Part shown: positions 24,364 to 32,247 of the stretch, piece after piece
How the letters are laid out: every line of letters starts with the position of its first letter
Position numbering within the stretch: the first letter of the stretch is position 1
DNA from: Pleurocapsa minor GSE-CHR-MK 17-07R
GTDB lineage: Bacteria > Chloroflexota > Anaerolineae > Aggregatilineales > Phototrophicaceae
Length of the DNA stretch: 64,000 nucleotides
Assembly (NCBI GenBank): GCA_019359125.1
Contig: JAHHHY010000006.1
Coordinates: forward strand, 1 to 64,000
Direction: 5' to 3'
Notes under the pieces: generated by a model
Told to the model about the DNA's origin: nothing
The model's database searches: none
What the model saw: the letters and a program-made list of their open reading frames with translations, nothing else
Program-made: the position numbers and the translations under genes

Positions 24364-24383
24364 ACGGCCTGCCGGTCCATAAG

Positions 24384-24417
24384 AAAAGCCCCGCGTCATG
24401 ACGACGCGGGGCTTTTT
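24384..24417. terminator. Strong bidirectional terminator
   Basis: AAAAGCCCCGCGTC pairs with GACGCGGGGCTTTT with a short loop. It lies between the fasciclin gene and the convergent ychF. Confidence 0.92.
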
Positions 24418-24439
24418 GTTTGCATGTACTACGTGCGTG

Positions 24440-25513
24440 CTACACGTTGAAGCGCACGTGCATGATGTCGCCGTCCTGCACGATGTATTCTTTGCCCTGC
24501 AGGTAAAACTTGCCAGCGGCCTTCAGCGCGGCTTCGCTGCCGCCATTGATCAGGTCTTCGTAGTGCATGATCTCGGCGCGGATGAAGCCTTTTTGCAGGT
24601 CGCTGTGAATTGCGCCCGCGGCTTCCGGCGCGGGTGCCCCACGGCGAACTGTCCAGGCGCGCACCTCGTCTTCGCCCACAGTGTAGAAGCTCTGAATCTG
24701 CATCAGCTCGTAGCTCTCGCCGATCACGCGCGCCGCGCTCAGTTCTTTGATGCCGTATTCTTCCATGAACACAGCCGCGTCGTCGGCTTCCAGCTGCGAC
24801 AGCTCGGCCTCGATCGCCCCTTGCAAGCTGACCACTTTCGAGTCGGCGTGCTCGTAGGGGATGGTCGGATTCGGGTTGGTCTCGTCGGTGTTCAGCACGA
24901 TCAGCACAGGCTTCAGCGTCAGGAAGCCATAGCCCTTCAGCGGCTTGATTTCTTCGGCCGTCAGGCCCAGGTCGCGCAGCGGCTTTTCTTCTTCCAGATG
25001 CGCCTTCAGGCGGTTCATCATCTCGATTTCATCGGTGACGACTTTCTCGGCGGTGCGGCCTTTGCGGCGCATATCGGCTTCCAGGCGCTCCAGGCGCGTC
25101 TCCACCGTGACTAGGTCAGTCAGCAGAAATTCCGAGTCGAGCGCTGCCACGTCGCGGGCGGGATCGACGGTCTCGTACGCGTGCGGCACATTGTCATTTT
25201 TGAACACGCGCACGACATGGATGAAGCCGTCCAGCCCGGCCAGCTCGTTGCGGAACTGGCCTTTCAGCCCGCCCTCGCCGATGCCCTTTTCCAGCCCGCC
25301 GATGTCCACATACACCATCTGCGTGTAGGTGGTTTTCTTCGGGTTGTACATCGCCTTCAGCCGGTCGACGCGCGCGTCTGGCACGGACACGACCGCCGTG
25401 TGCACTTCAAACTGGCCGCTGGTGGCCGCGCCGGTCGGCAGCGTGCTGCGGGTGAGCGCGTTGAAAATGGTCGTTTTGCCGCTGTTGGGCAGGCCAATGA
25501 TGCCTAGTTTCAT
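24440..25513 (-). CDS. ychF: Redox-regulated ribosome-binding ATPase YchF
   Basis: This 357-residue protein (family about 363) has the OBG-type G domain with GLPNSGKTT at residues 7-15 and K13 as the P-loop lysine. The base-recognition motif NTDE departs from NKxD, which explains the ATP preference of this family. A coiled-coil insert is at about 130-190. The TGS domain closes the C-terminus (VRAWTVRRGAPAPEAAGAIH, GKEYIVQDGDIMHVRF). The ATG at 25513 has AGGGA at good spacing and gives the standard N-terminus MKLGIIGLPN. Confidence 0.96.
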   Translation of the reverse strand: MKLGIIGLPNSGKTTIFNALTRSTLPTGAATSGQFEVHTAVVSVPDARVDRLKAMYNPKKTTYTQMVYVDIGGLEKGIGEGGLKGQFRNELAGLDGFIHVVRVFKNDNVPHAYETVDPARDVAALDSEFLLTDLVTVETRLERLEADMRRKGRTAEKVVTDEIEMMNRLKAHLEEEKPLRDLGLTAEEIKPLKGYGFLTLKPVLIVLNTDETNPNPTIPYEHADSKVVSLQGAIEAELSQLEADDAAVFMEEYGIKELSAARVIGESYELMQIQSFYTVGEDEVRAWTVRRGAPAPEAAGAIHSDLQKGFIRAEIMHYEDLINGGSEAALKAAGKFYLQGKEYIVQDGDIMHVRFNV

Positions 25514-25730
25514 GAAGTGTCCCTGGTGTGTGTGCAAACTGTGCGTGAAGTATACGGAGTGCCCGGCCTGTCTATCAAGCGCGAATCCCGCCCGGCATCC
25601 GGCAGCCGAGAAGTTCTGTTGACTGGCGGTCAAAATCGAGGCCGGACCTAAGTGAACGGAGAAATTGCCGCAGCGGGGAAAGGCGGGTAACGTCAGGGGA
25701 TATCCGCGCCCCTTTTGAAAGCTGGTCATT

Positions 25731-25767
25731 ATATAACTTGACAGTTATATAACCAGTATGGTATATT
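25731..25767 (+). promoter_or_regulatory. Promoter overlapped by a perfect ArsR-type operator
   Basis: TTGACA (25738-25743) and TATATT (25762-25767) are 18 bases apart. The -35 box lies inside a perfect inverted repeat, ATATAACT-TGAC-AGTTATAT (25731-25750). This is the size and symmetry expected for an ArsR-family dimer, so the downstream regulator probably represses itself here. Confidence 0.7.
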
Positions 25768-25773
25768 CATATC

Positions 25774-26109
25774 ATGATCACAGCCTACGAAGCACTCGCC
25801 GAACCCACACGCCGTCGCATCCTCGACCTGCTGCTGGAGCATCCGCGCACGGTGAACGAGCTGACCGAACTGCTGGGCATGAGCCAGCCGGGCATCTCCA
25901 AGCACCTGCGCGTGCTGCGCGAGGTCGGGCTGGTGCAGGCCAGGCAGGATGCCCAGCGCCGCTGGTACGAACTGCGGCCGGAACCCCTGGCTGAAATCGA
26001 TGCCTGGCTGGGCGGCTATCGTCACCTGTGGGAGCAGCGCTTTAATCGGCTGGAACAGTATCTGAATGACCTGCAGGAAAAGGAGCAAACCGACCATGAC
26101 CCAGACTAA
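25774..26109 (+). CDS. ArsR-family transcriptional regulator
   Basis: This 111-residue winged-helix protein has the ArsR core: ALAEPTRRRILDLLLEHPRTVNELTELLGMSQPGISKHLRVLREVGLV. The metal-binding cysteines of ArsR/SmtB are absent, so it belongs to the large metal-independent group that controls SRPBCC (AHSA1-type) genes. The next gene starts 14 bases before its stop codon, a tight coupling typical of this pair. Confidence 0.9.
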   Translation: MITAYEALAEPTRRRILDLLLEHPRTVNELTELLGMSQPGISKHLRVLREVGLVQARQDAQRRWYELRPEPLAEIDAWLGGYRHLWEQRFNRLEQYLNDLQEKEQTDHDPD

Positions 26110-26590
26110 TCAGCCCACCGCCACCTCAGAACGTGAATTTGTTCTCAGCCGCACCTTCAACGCCCCGCGCGACCTGGTGTGGCAGGCCTGGAGCAGCGCC
26201 GAACATCTGAAGCAGTGGTGGGGTCCAACGGGCTGGACGCTGCCGGTGTGCAGGATTGATTTCCGCGTGGGCGGCACCTGGGTGTACTGCATGAAGGGCC
26301 CTGAAGACATGGAAGCATGGGGCAAGGCCTACTACCGCGAGCTGGTGCGCCCTGAGAAAATCGTCTACCTCGATACCTTCATCGACGCCGACGAGAAGCA
26401 GATTGAAGGCACGCCGGAAATCCTCATCACGGTCGAATTTGCCGAGGTGGATGGCAAGACAACCCTGACCAGCCGCGCCCTGTTCCCCAGCGCGGAAGAC
26501 CTGAAGGCGACAATCGAGATGGGCATGGAACATGGCATGAACGAAACCTGGGATCGTTTGGCCGAGCTGCTGGCCGACTTGCAGGCATAG
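26096..26590 (+). CDS. SRPBCC (AHSA1-like) protein 1
   Basis: This 164-residue protein has an START-like helix-grip fold: SRTFNAPRDLVWQAWSSAEHLKQWWGP, then FRVGGTWVYCMKGP, and the C-terminal helix EMGMEHGMNETWDRLAELL. Members of this family (Aha1 C-terminal-like) bind hydrophobic ligands or act as small stress proteins; the ligand is unknown. It overlaps the upstream arsR gene and is followed by a paralogue 79 bp away. All three share the ArsR-type promoter. Confidence 0.85.
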   Translation: MTQTNQPTATSEREFVLSRTFNAPRDLVWQAWSSAEHLKQWWGPTGWTLPVCRIDFRVGGTWVYCMKGPEDMEAWGKAYYRELVRPEKIVYLDTFIDADEKQIEGTPEILITVEFAEVDGKTTLTSRALFPSAEDLKATIEMGMEHGMNETWDRLAELLADLQA

Positions 26591-26669
26591 CTGAATCCAT
26601 CGTCCTGATACCAGATATCCCGTTTTGCCGCGCACCCACTGAATCGCTTTTGCAGGGAGAAACCATACC

Positions 26670-27140
26670 ATGGGCAAGACCACGTTTACTGTCGAGCCGG
26701 GCAAGCAGGAAGTCGTGATGACGCGCGAGTTCAATGCACCGCGCGAGCTGGTCTTCAAGGCCTTCATCGATCCTGAAGCCATCCCGAAGTGGTGGGGGCC
26801 CGCCTATCTGACCACCACTGTCGATATTATGGAGAGCAGGCCGGGTGGTCGCTGGCGCTACGTCCAGCGCGACCCCGAGGGCAATGAATACGCGTTCCAT
26901 GGCATATACCACACCGTGGCCGCGCCCGAAAAACTGGTTTTCACTTTCGAGTTTGAAGGGATGCCGGGCCATGTGATTCTGGAAACGGTCACGCTTGAGG
27001 AACGCGACGGCAAGACGTTCCTGACGGACCAGTCTGTGTTTCAGTCGGTGGAAGATCGTGATGGCATGATCGCCTCTGGCATGGAACAGGGCTCGACTGA
27101 AGGCCTCGATCTGCTGGCCGCGCTGGTGGAGCTCGCCTGA
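26670..27140 (+). CDS. SRPBCC (AHSA1-like) protein 2
   Basis: This 156-residue paralogue of the preceding gene shares MTREFNAPRELVFKAFIDPE, WWGPAYLT, RPGGRWRYVQRDP and the end helix MEQGSTEGLDLLAALV. The two differ most in the central strands that line the cavity, so they could bind different ligands. A GGGAGA ribosome site is upstream. A palindromic REP-like repeat starts 22 bases after the stop codon. Confidence 0.83.
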   Translation: MGKTTFTVEPGKQEVVMTREFNAPRELVFKAFIDPEAIPKWWGPAYLTTTVDIMESRPGGRWRYVQRDPEGNEYAFHGIYHTVAAPEKLVFTFEFEGMPGHVILETVTLEERDGKTFLTDQSVFQSVEDRDGMIASGMEQGSTEGLDLLAALVELA

Positions 27141-27161
27141 ATTCGTGGGCGTAATACCGCC

Positions 27162-27181
27162 GGGCGCCTCGCGAGGCGCCC
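27162..27181. repeat. 20-bp TCGCGA-centred palindrome (REP-like)
   Basis: A perfect 20-bp palindrome, GGGCGCCTCGCGAGGCGCCC, after the second SRPBCC gene. It belongs to the family at 30770, 30882, 54884, 61185 and 61294, but lacks the GTAG tetranucleotide. Confidence 0.8.
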
Positions 27182-27294
27182 AGTGGTCAGCTACCCCCAC
27201 ACGTGCTCTCATCTTCCTCATCATCCAGTCAGTTGCGCGAATCGCTGTCGCGCGGGATTATCATGGGCGCAAATCATGTGATGGAGTGAGGCCG

Positions 27295-27939
27295 ATGGAG
27301 AAGAAGTATCAGGGCGAGGGTGTCGCTATTCAGTACAACCTGCGCCGCTGTATTCATGCCGAGTTGTGCGTTAAAAATATGCACCAGGTGTTTGACCCGG
27401 AACGTCGTCCGTGGATCGATGCGACCCAGGCCCCCGCCGATGCGATTGTGGATATTGTCTCGCGCTGCCCGTCTGGTGCGCTGCACAGCGAGCGCACCGA
27501 TGGCGGACTGACCGAATCTGCCCCGGAAACCAATACGGGCGCGTTGTGGGCGGATGGCCCGATCGCGCTTCATGGGGAAATTCAGCTTCAGGCCGCCGGG
27601 GTTAATGACAATCGTCATGCAGAAACCCGCGTAACACTCTGCCGCTGCGGTGCGTCGAAGAACAAGCCGTACTGCGACAACACGCACAAGACCATTGGCT
27701 GGACCGCCACAGAATCCGCCGAGCCGAACGTGAAGGCGTTTGCATCGGGCGAAACGGCCCTGACCGTCATCGCCTCGAAAGATGGCCCGTATGAGGTCAA
27801 TGGCCCGCTGACGCTGACGAATGCCGCCGGAGAAGTCGTGTATGCAGGCGAACGGACCTGGCTGTGCCGCTGCGGCGCATCCAGCAGCAAGCCGTTCTGC
27901 GACGGCACCCATAATTCGATCGGTTTCAGCGCGGAGTAA
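27295..27939 (+). CDS. Iron-sulfur protein with a divergent 4Fe-4S domain and two CDGSH domains
   Basis: This 214-residue protein has an N-terminal divergent mono-cluster domain (Fer4_19) with RRCIHAELCVKN (C19, C25) and CPSGALH (C58). Two CDGSH domains follow: C116-x-C118...C127-DNT-H131 and C191-x-C193...C202-DGT-H206. Each CDGSH site has the three-cysteine, one-histidine set that holds a labile 2Fe-2S cluster. A role in electron transfer or cluster donation is likely. The ATG at 27295 has GGAGTGAG upstream. The GNAT gene starts nine bases after its stop. Confidence 0.88.
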   Translation: MEKKYQGEGVAIQYNLRRCIHAELCVKNMHQVFDPERRPWIDATQAPADAIVDIVSRCPSGALHSERTDGGLTESAPETNTGALWADGPIALHGEIQLQAAGVNDNRHAETRVTLCRCGASKNKPYCDNTHKTIGWTATESAEPNVKAFASGETALTVIASKDGPYEVNGPLTLTNAAGEVVYAGERTWLCRCGASSSKPFCDGTHNSIGFSAE

Positions 27940-27948
27940 CACGACACC

Positions 27949-28236
27949 ATGAGTGAAGCGGAGAACAAGGTTATTCAGACGCCCGGGCGTTTTGAGCTGC
28001 ACGTCGGGGACCAGGTCGCTTTTATCGAATATCGCGTGATGCACAGCATCATCGTCATGACGCACACAGAAGTGCCCGTCTCGCTGGAAGGCGGTGGCGT
28101 GGGCGCGGCGCTGGTGAAGGGCGCGCTGGAGCTGGTGAAGGCGCAGGAAGCCCAGATCGTGCCGTCATGCCCGTTTGTGGCCGCTTACATCAAGCGCCAT
28201 CAGGAATATCAGCCGCTGGTGTTCCCGCTGGACTGA
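27949..28236 (+). CDS. Small GNAT N-acetyltransferase (YjdJ/NATD1-type)
   Basis: This 95-residue protein is of the short GCN5-related branch that lacks the N-terminal strand pair. LEGGGVGAALVKGALELVKAQ is the acetyl-CoA loop region, and PSCPFVAAYIKRHQEYQPLV is the hallmark C-terminus. The loop has GGGVG where Q/RxxGxG/A is usual. The substrate is unknown. It follows the Fer4/CDGSH gene closely, an association seen in many bacteria. Confidence 0.85.
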   Translation: MSEAENKVIQTPGRFELHVGDQVAFIEYRVMHSIIVMTHTEVPVSLEGGGVGAALVKGALELVKAQEAQIVPSCPFVAAYIKRHQEYQPLVFPLD

Positions 28237-28270
28237 CACCTGCATCACTGCCTGATCCTCTTCACAAATA

Positions 28271-28327
28271 CACGCACCTCATCCCGCTGTGCTGCGCCTG
28301 CCGCACGATGCCGGGGTGAGGTGCGTG
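28271..28327. repeat. Truncated CCTCACCCC element forming a long hairpin between convergent genes
   Basis: CACGCACCTCATCCC (28271-28285) is nearly complementary to GGGGTGAGGTGCGTG (28313-28327). The sequence after the left arm, GCTGTGCTGCGC, matches the ~80-bp elements, but the inner hairpin is gone. It lies between the GNAT and propeller genes and probably acts as a terminator. Confidence 0.6.
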
Positions 28328-28350
28328 CTTTACCGGCATGACCAGTTTTC

Positions 28351-29385
28351 CTACCACCACACCGGGGCATAAAAATAGTGCGCGCGGTCATTCACCTGGC
28401 GCAGGGTATCGGCCTGGGCATCGTAAATGCTGAGCACATTCTGCCCGCTGGCCGGCCCGCCAGACGCGCTCCAGGCCAGATAACGGCCGTCGCGGCTCCA
28501 CGAGAGCGTGTCATCGATCAGCGGGCGCGGCAGGTCTGAGATGCGCCGCAGGCCGGATCCGTCGGGCTGCACCACATACACGTGCCACGTCAGCGTATCG
28601 GCAAACGCGATCAGCGCCCCGTCGGGCGACCAGGCCGGCGCGGTGGCGGCCAGCGTCTCCGGCGTGATGATGTCTGCCTCGCCGGGTCTGTCCAGCGCCG
28701 TCACGGCCAGCCTGCCATTGGCCAGATACGCCACCTGCGCGCCATCCGGTCCCCAGGTGGGCGCCAGATAGCGCGTGTCGTCTTCCGGGCTGAGCGTGGT
28801 CAGCGCCGCACCCGCGATATCGACCGTGACGATGCGGCTGAAGCCGGGCGACAGATGCACGGCGGCCAGCCGCGTCCCGTCTGGCGACCAGGCCGCATCG
28901 AGCAGGCTGTCGGTCGTCGTCTCGATCTCGCGGGCCTCGCCGCTGCGTGGATGCAGCAGCACGGTCAGCGCGCCCTCGCTGCCCGGCGTGTGATAGAGCA
29001 GCCATTCGCCATCGGGGGACCAGGTCGCGCCAGAGTCCCAGCGCCCGCGTGCCGGAAAACAGCGCCGCGCCTCGCCCAGCGAGTCCAGGCAGATTTCCGC
29101 CAGCAGGCCGCGCACAAAGTCCTGATTCATCCGGGTGAAGGAAAAATCACGGTCGTTGCGCGCAGAGGCCGGATTGATCTCGCCCTCAAACGGGGTGTGT
29201 GTAACGTTCACCCAGTTTCCCCGTTCTAATTCTAAAGCGTAGATATCTGCGCCAAAGCCAGTCACGATGGCAGATGGCTCGGCGGCCACCAGCACAAATG
29301 CGGGCGGCTGCACCCGTGCGAAGGCGATTACGCTTCCTGCCAACGCCAGCATAATGCACAAGACGAACGCAGCAGCACGCTTCAC
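28351..29385 (-). CDS. Exported TolB/PD40 beta-propeller protein
   Basis: This 344-residue protein has a signal peptide or anchor (AAFVLCIMLALAGSVIAF). Four or more PD40 blades follow with the pattern 'xxWSPDGxxLxx': ATWSPDGEWLLYHTP, AAWSPDGTRLAAVH, PTWGPDGAQVAYLA, PAWSPDGALIAFAD and LSWSRDGRYLAWSA. These are the WD40-like repeats of TolB. There is no enzymatic domain. GTG at 29385 is preferred because GAAGG lies seven bases upstream. The STAS-like gene is divergent from it. Confidence 0.85.
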   Translation of the reverse strand: MKRAAAFVLCIMLALAGSVIAFARVQPPAFVLVAAEPSAIVTGFGADIYALELERGNWVNVTHTPFEGEINPASARNDRDFSFTRMNQDFVRGLLAEICLDSLGEARRCFPARGRWDSGATWSPDGEWLLYHTPGSEGALTVLLHPRSGEAREIETTTDSLLDAAWSPDGTRLAAVHLSPGFSRIVTVDIAGAALTTLSPEDDTRYLAPTWGPDGAQVAYLANGRLAVTALDRPGEADIITPETLAATAPAWSPDGALIAFADTLTWHVYVVQPDGSGLRRISDLPRPLIDDTLSWSRDGRYLAWSASGGPASGQNVLSIYDAQADTLRQVNDRAHYFYAPVWW

Positions 29386-29426
29386 GCTGAAACCTTCACG
29401 TCAGTATTGCTCATTAAGGATGCACC

Positions 29427-29969
29427 ATGGAAGTACAGCGCATGAATACCGCGGTTGCACCACAAATGGTTGTGTCTCCATTGGTCACAACTGCTGTTCA
29501 GCCCTATACTGCCGAGTATCAGCGGACGCTGTCTGCATCCGTCATTCCGGATGCGCAGGAAGCGCGTATGAGCTACAGCATTGGTTGGTTGATTCCCTCG
29601 AAGGTCATCTATGTTCAGTTCCACGATCAGATGACGGCGGACAGTATCCGGTCGTGCATCGTCGATGGCGAACGCATGATTCGCGAGGAGGGCATCCTGC
29701 CGGTCAACTTCATCGTCGATACGCAGGCCATCGACTATATCCCGCGCCAGATTTTTGAAATCAAGGCCACGCTTCAGCAGACGCCCGGGCTGGAAAATAT
29801 CGGCTTTGTGGCCATCATCACGCCCAATTCGCTGCTGCTGCGCCTGGCCGCCTCGCTGGTGGCGCAGCTTGGGCTGGGCAGCAGGTTGAAGCTGCGCCTG
29901 TTTACCAGCTATCACGCTGCGCTCGACCATGTGCGCCAGTTGGAAACATCCTGGCAGGGTCAGGCCTGA
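29427..29969 (+). CDS. STAS-like domain protein 1
   Basis: This 180-residue protein has a low-complexity N-terminal 45 residues followed by a domain with alternating strands and helices (SYSIGWLIPSKVIYVQFHDQ, FIVDTQAIDYIPRQ, ENIGFVAIITPNSLLLRLAA, KLRLFTSYHAALDHVRQL). The layout resembles STAS/SpoIIAA-like domains, and the second STAS-like protein at 35261 shares it. A phospho-acceptor serine is not obvious. It is divergent from the propeller gene and two bases from the convergent SDR stop. Confidence 0.6.
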   Translation: MEVQRMNTAVAPQMVVSPLVTTAVQPYTAEYQRTLSASVIPDAQEARMSYSIGWLIPSKVIYVQFHDQMTADSIRSCIVDGERMIREEGILPVNFIVDTQAIDYIPRQIFEIKATLQQTPGLENIGFVAIITPNSLLLRLAASLVAQLGLGSRLKLRLFTSYHAALDHVRQLETSWQGQA

Positions 29970-29970
29970 T

Positions 29971-30720
29971 TCAGGCTGCACCACCATCCACGACAATCAT
30001 CTGGCCGGTGATGAACCTGGCCGCATCTGAACACAGAAACAACGCCGTATTCGCCACATCTTCAAACACGCCGCGCTGCCGCAGATAATTCTCCGGCGGG
30101 GGCAGGGTCGCGTCGTAATCGCTTTCCAGGTTGCCCGGGCAAATGGCATTGACGCGGATATTCAGTGGCGCCAGCTCGCGCGCGGTCTGGCGCGTCAGGC
30201 CGATCACGCCCGCTTTTGAAGCCACATATGAGACGCCATCGGCCAGCGTGAACGGATTGCCGGCGGTCGACGCCATATTGATGATGCAGCCGCCGCCGTC
30301 ATCGCCCATTGGTCGGCTGATGAGCTGCGTGCAGAAAAACGTGCCCGTCAGGTTGATATCGAGGATGCGCCGCCAGTCCCATTCGTCCAGCTTGTCGATC
30401 GGGCCGTCGCGGTGCACGCTGGCGGCATTGACCAGGATGGTGACGCGGCCAAACACATCGCGCGTCTTTTCGATCATGGCGGCGGCCTGAAAGCGATTGG
30501 ACACATCGCCCTGCCAGGCCAGCGCCCGCCCGCCTGCCGCTGTGATTTCGTCGCATGCGTCGTCGATGGTGATCGGGTTCACGTCGTTCACACACACGGC
30601 AGCGCCAGCGCGTGCCAGCGCCAGCGCCGTGGCGCGGCCAATATCTGCGCCAGCGCCAGTCACGATGGCCGTGTGGCCGTCCAGCGAAATCGAAAATGGG
30701 GCGGGAATCAGGTTCGGCAA
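29971..30720 (-). CDS. Short-chain dehydrogenase/reductase
   Basis: This 249-residue classical SDR has VTGAGADIG (20-28), where the sixth position of TGxxxGxG is Asp, which is unusual. LVNAASVH replaces the common NNAG, and the catalytic pair is in VSYVASKAG. The C-terminus ITGQMIVVDGGAA is typical of 3-oxoacyl-ACP reductase-like enzymes. The substrate is unknown. The start is TTG at 30720, with TAGGA seven bases upstream and no better ATG near it. Confidence 0.83.
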   Translation of the reverse strand: MPNLIPAPFSISLDGHTAIVTGAGADIGRATALALARAGAAVCVNDVNPITIDDACDEITAAGGRALAWQGDVSNRFQAAAMIEKTRDVFGRVTILVNAASVHRDGPIDKLDEWDWRRILDINLTGTFFCTQLISRPMGDDGGGCIINMASTAGNPFTLADGVSYVASKAGVIGLTRQTARELAPLNIRVNAICPGNLESDYDATLPPPENYLRQRGVFEDVANTALFLCSDAARFITGQMIVVDGGAA

Positions 30721-30769
30721 GGCAAGTCCTACGGGTTTAAAGGGGCTTATCGGGTTGTGACTCTCTTGC

Positions 30770-30789
30770 GGGCGGCTCGCGAGCCGCCC
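30770..30789. repeat. REP-like palindrome (left member of a pair)
   Basis: GGGCGGCTCGCGAGCCGCCC, a perfect 20-bp palindrome followed by CTAG. It faces the copy at 30882 in inverted orientation. Confidence 0.8.
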
Positions 30790-30881
30790 CTAGAACGGCG
30801 AGCCTGACAGGTGATCATGATCTGGCGTTACGCCGAATGCCAGGCACGCGTGTTGTGACCCGACGAGGTCGGGCTTTGTAG

Positions 30882-30901
30882 GGGCGCGTCGCGACGCGCC
30901 C
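30882..30901. repeat. REP-like palindrome with 5' GTAG (right member of a pair)
   Basis: GGGCGCGTCGCGACGCGCCC, a perfect 20-bp palindrome preceded by TTTGTAG. Together with 30770 it forms an inverted doublet in the gap between the SDR and moxR genes. Confidence 0.82.
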
Positions 30902-30931
30902 TCAGGCACGCATTGCAGGTGCCTTAAATCC

Positions 30932-31921
30932 TCAGGCCGTCCTGGTCGCCTTCAGCAGCTCGTTGACCACGCTTTCGGTGGTGATGCCTTCGGCCGCGCC
31001 TTCAAAATTGAGCAGCAGGCGATGACGCAGCGCGTCAGCGGCCACCGCGGCGATATCCTCAAATGACACATTGAAGCGGCCATCCAGCAGCGCATTGATT
31101 TTCGCGCCCAGGATGAGCGACTGCGCGCCGCGCGGTGATGCCCCGTAGCGCACATAGCGTTTCACGATATCCGGCGCGCCGGGGGAATCCGGGTGCGTGG
31201 CGATGACGAGGCGGGCGGCGTAGTCGGTCACATGGCTGGCGACCGGCGTGTTCAGCGCCAGCCTGCCCATCTCCAGCACCTGCTGGCCATTGGCGACTTT
31301 GCGCGCACTGGTGGTTTCGCCGCCGGTGGTGCGGTTGAGGATGCCCACCAGCTCGTCCACGCTGGGAAACGTCACATTGACCTTGAACATGAAGCGGTCC
31401 AGCTGGGCTTCCGGCAGCGGATACGTGCCTTCCATCTCCAGTGGATTCTGCGTGGCCAGCACGAAGAAGGGTGCTTCCAGATGATAGGTGCGGTTGGCCA
31501 CGGTGACGGTCTTTTCGGCCATCGCTTCCAGCAGCGCGGACTGCGTCTTGGGGGTGGCGCGGTTGATTTCGTCGGCCAGCAGCAGATTGGCAAATACCGG
31601 GCCGGGCTGGAAACGGCGCACTTTCGTGCGGCCATCTTCGCTGTCTTCCAGCACGTCGGTGCCGGTGATATCGGCGGGCTGCATGTCCGGCGTGAACTGG
31701 ATGCGCGAGAATTTCAAATCAAGCGCGTCGCTCATGGTGCGGATGAGCATCGTCTTGCCCAGGCCGGGCACGCCCTCCAGCAGCGCATGGCGGGCGGCCA
31801 GGATGCAGATGAGCACGCTGCGCACCACGCTGTCCTGGCCCACGATCACACGTTTGACTTCCGCCTCGATCGCGCGGGCATGCTGGCTGAATTGTTCGGT
31901 CGACATCTGCGCGCTGGACAT
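30932..31921 (-). CDS. MoxR-family AAA+ ATPase
   Basis: This 329-residue AAA+ protein has Walker A GVPGLGKT (50-57), Walker B LLLADEIN with D117 and E118, sensor 1 in FFVLATQNP, and the MoxR signature GTYPLPEAQLDRFMFK. MoxR ATPases act as chaperones that insert metal cofactors or assemble complexes with VWA-domain partners. No VWA or DUF58 gene is next to it here, which is atypical. I chose ATG 31921; ATG 31906 is also possible, and a 44-residue longer form is not supported by a ribosome site. Confidence 0.9.
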   Translation of the reverse strand: MSSAQMSTEQFSQHARAIEAEVKRVIVGQDSVVRSVLICILAARHALLEGVPGLGKTMLIRTMSDALDLKFSRIQFTPDMQPADITGTDVLEDSEDGRTKVRRFQPGPVFANLLLADEINRATPKTQSALLEAMAEKTVTVANRTYHLEAPFFVLATQNPLEMEGTYPLPEAQLDRFMFKVNVTFPSVDELVGILNRTTGGETTSARKVANGQQVLEMGRLALNTPVASHVTDYAARLVIATHPDSPGAPDIVKRYVRYGASPRGAQSLILGAKINALLDGRFNVSFEDIAAVAADALRHRLLLNFEGAAEGITTESVVNELLKATRTA

Positions 31922-32247
31922 GTGGCGATTATCCCCGTGTGTGCCTGTCAATGGGCTGGAACCGAGCATCTGGCCCGCAGCGCTGTGAGCGTACTCAGCA
32001 CTGCGAAGCGACTTAAAGGCTTGCCTGCGCCGGTACGTCCTGGCCCGCCTCACCCCGTTTCGCTCTGCTCAACCGCCCCTCTCCATTTTATGGAGAGGGG
32101 CAAAAACCCGCAGGGTTTTGGGGTGAGGCTGGCCGGTAAGTGCCAGTTTAGGACAAACCCTTGTTTGTCCGACCTGATGAAACTGGCCGGACTTGTGACG
32201 CGTACCTGCAAATCATAGCGCGCCAACCCATCGGGCGCACGCGCTGG
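31922..32247. other. Intergenic gap upstream of moxR
   Basis: The gap of about 326 bases holds the leader of the moxR gene, one ~80-bp hairpin element (32048-32128) and the end of the M20 gene region. I see no small gene with codon-like structure and no RNA gene. Frames that cross it are built from the repeat. Confidence 0.5.
32048..32128 (+). repeat. ~80-bp hairpin element, copy 2
   Basis: An 81-bp element with CCTCACCCC and GGGGTGAGG ends, a central GCCCCTCTCCAT-TTT-ATGGAGAGGGGC hairpin (12-bp stem) and an AAACCCGCAGGGTTTT hairpin on the right. Same orientation as copy 1. Confidence 0.85.

Noticed and set aside
30770-30901. Possible CRISPR repeats
   Set aside because: The palindromes lack regular spacing and spacers of uniform length; no cas gene is in the window.
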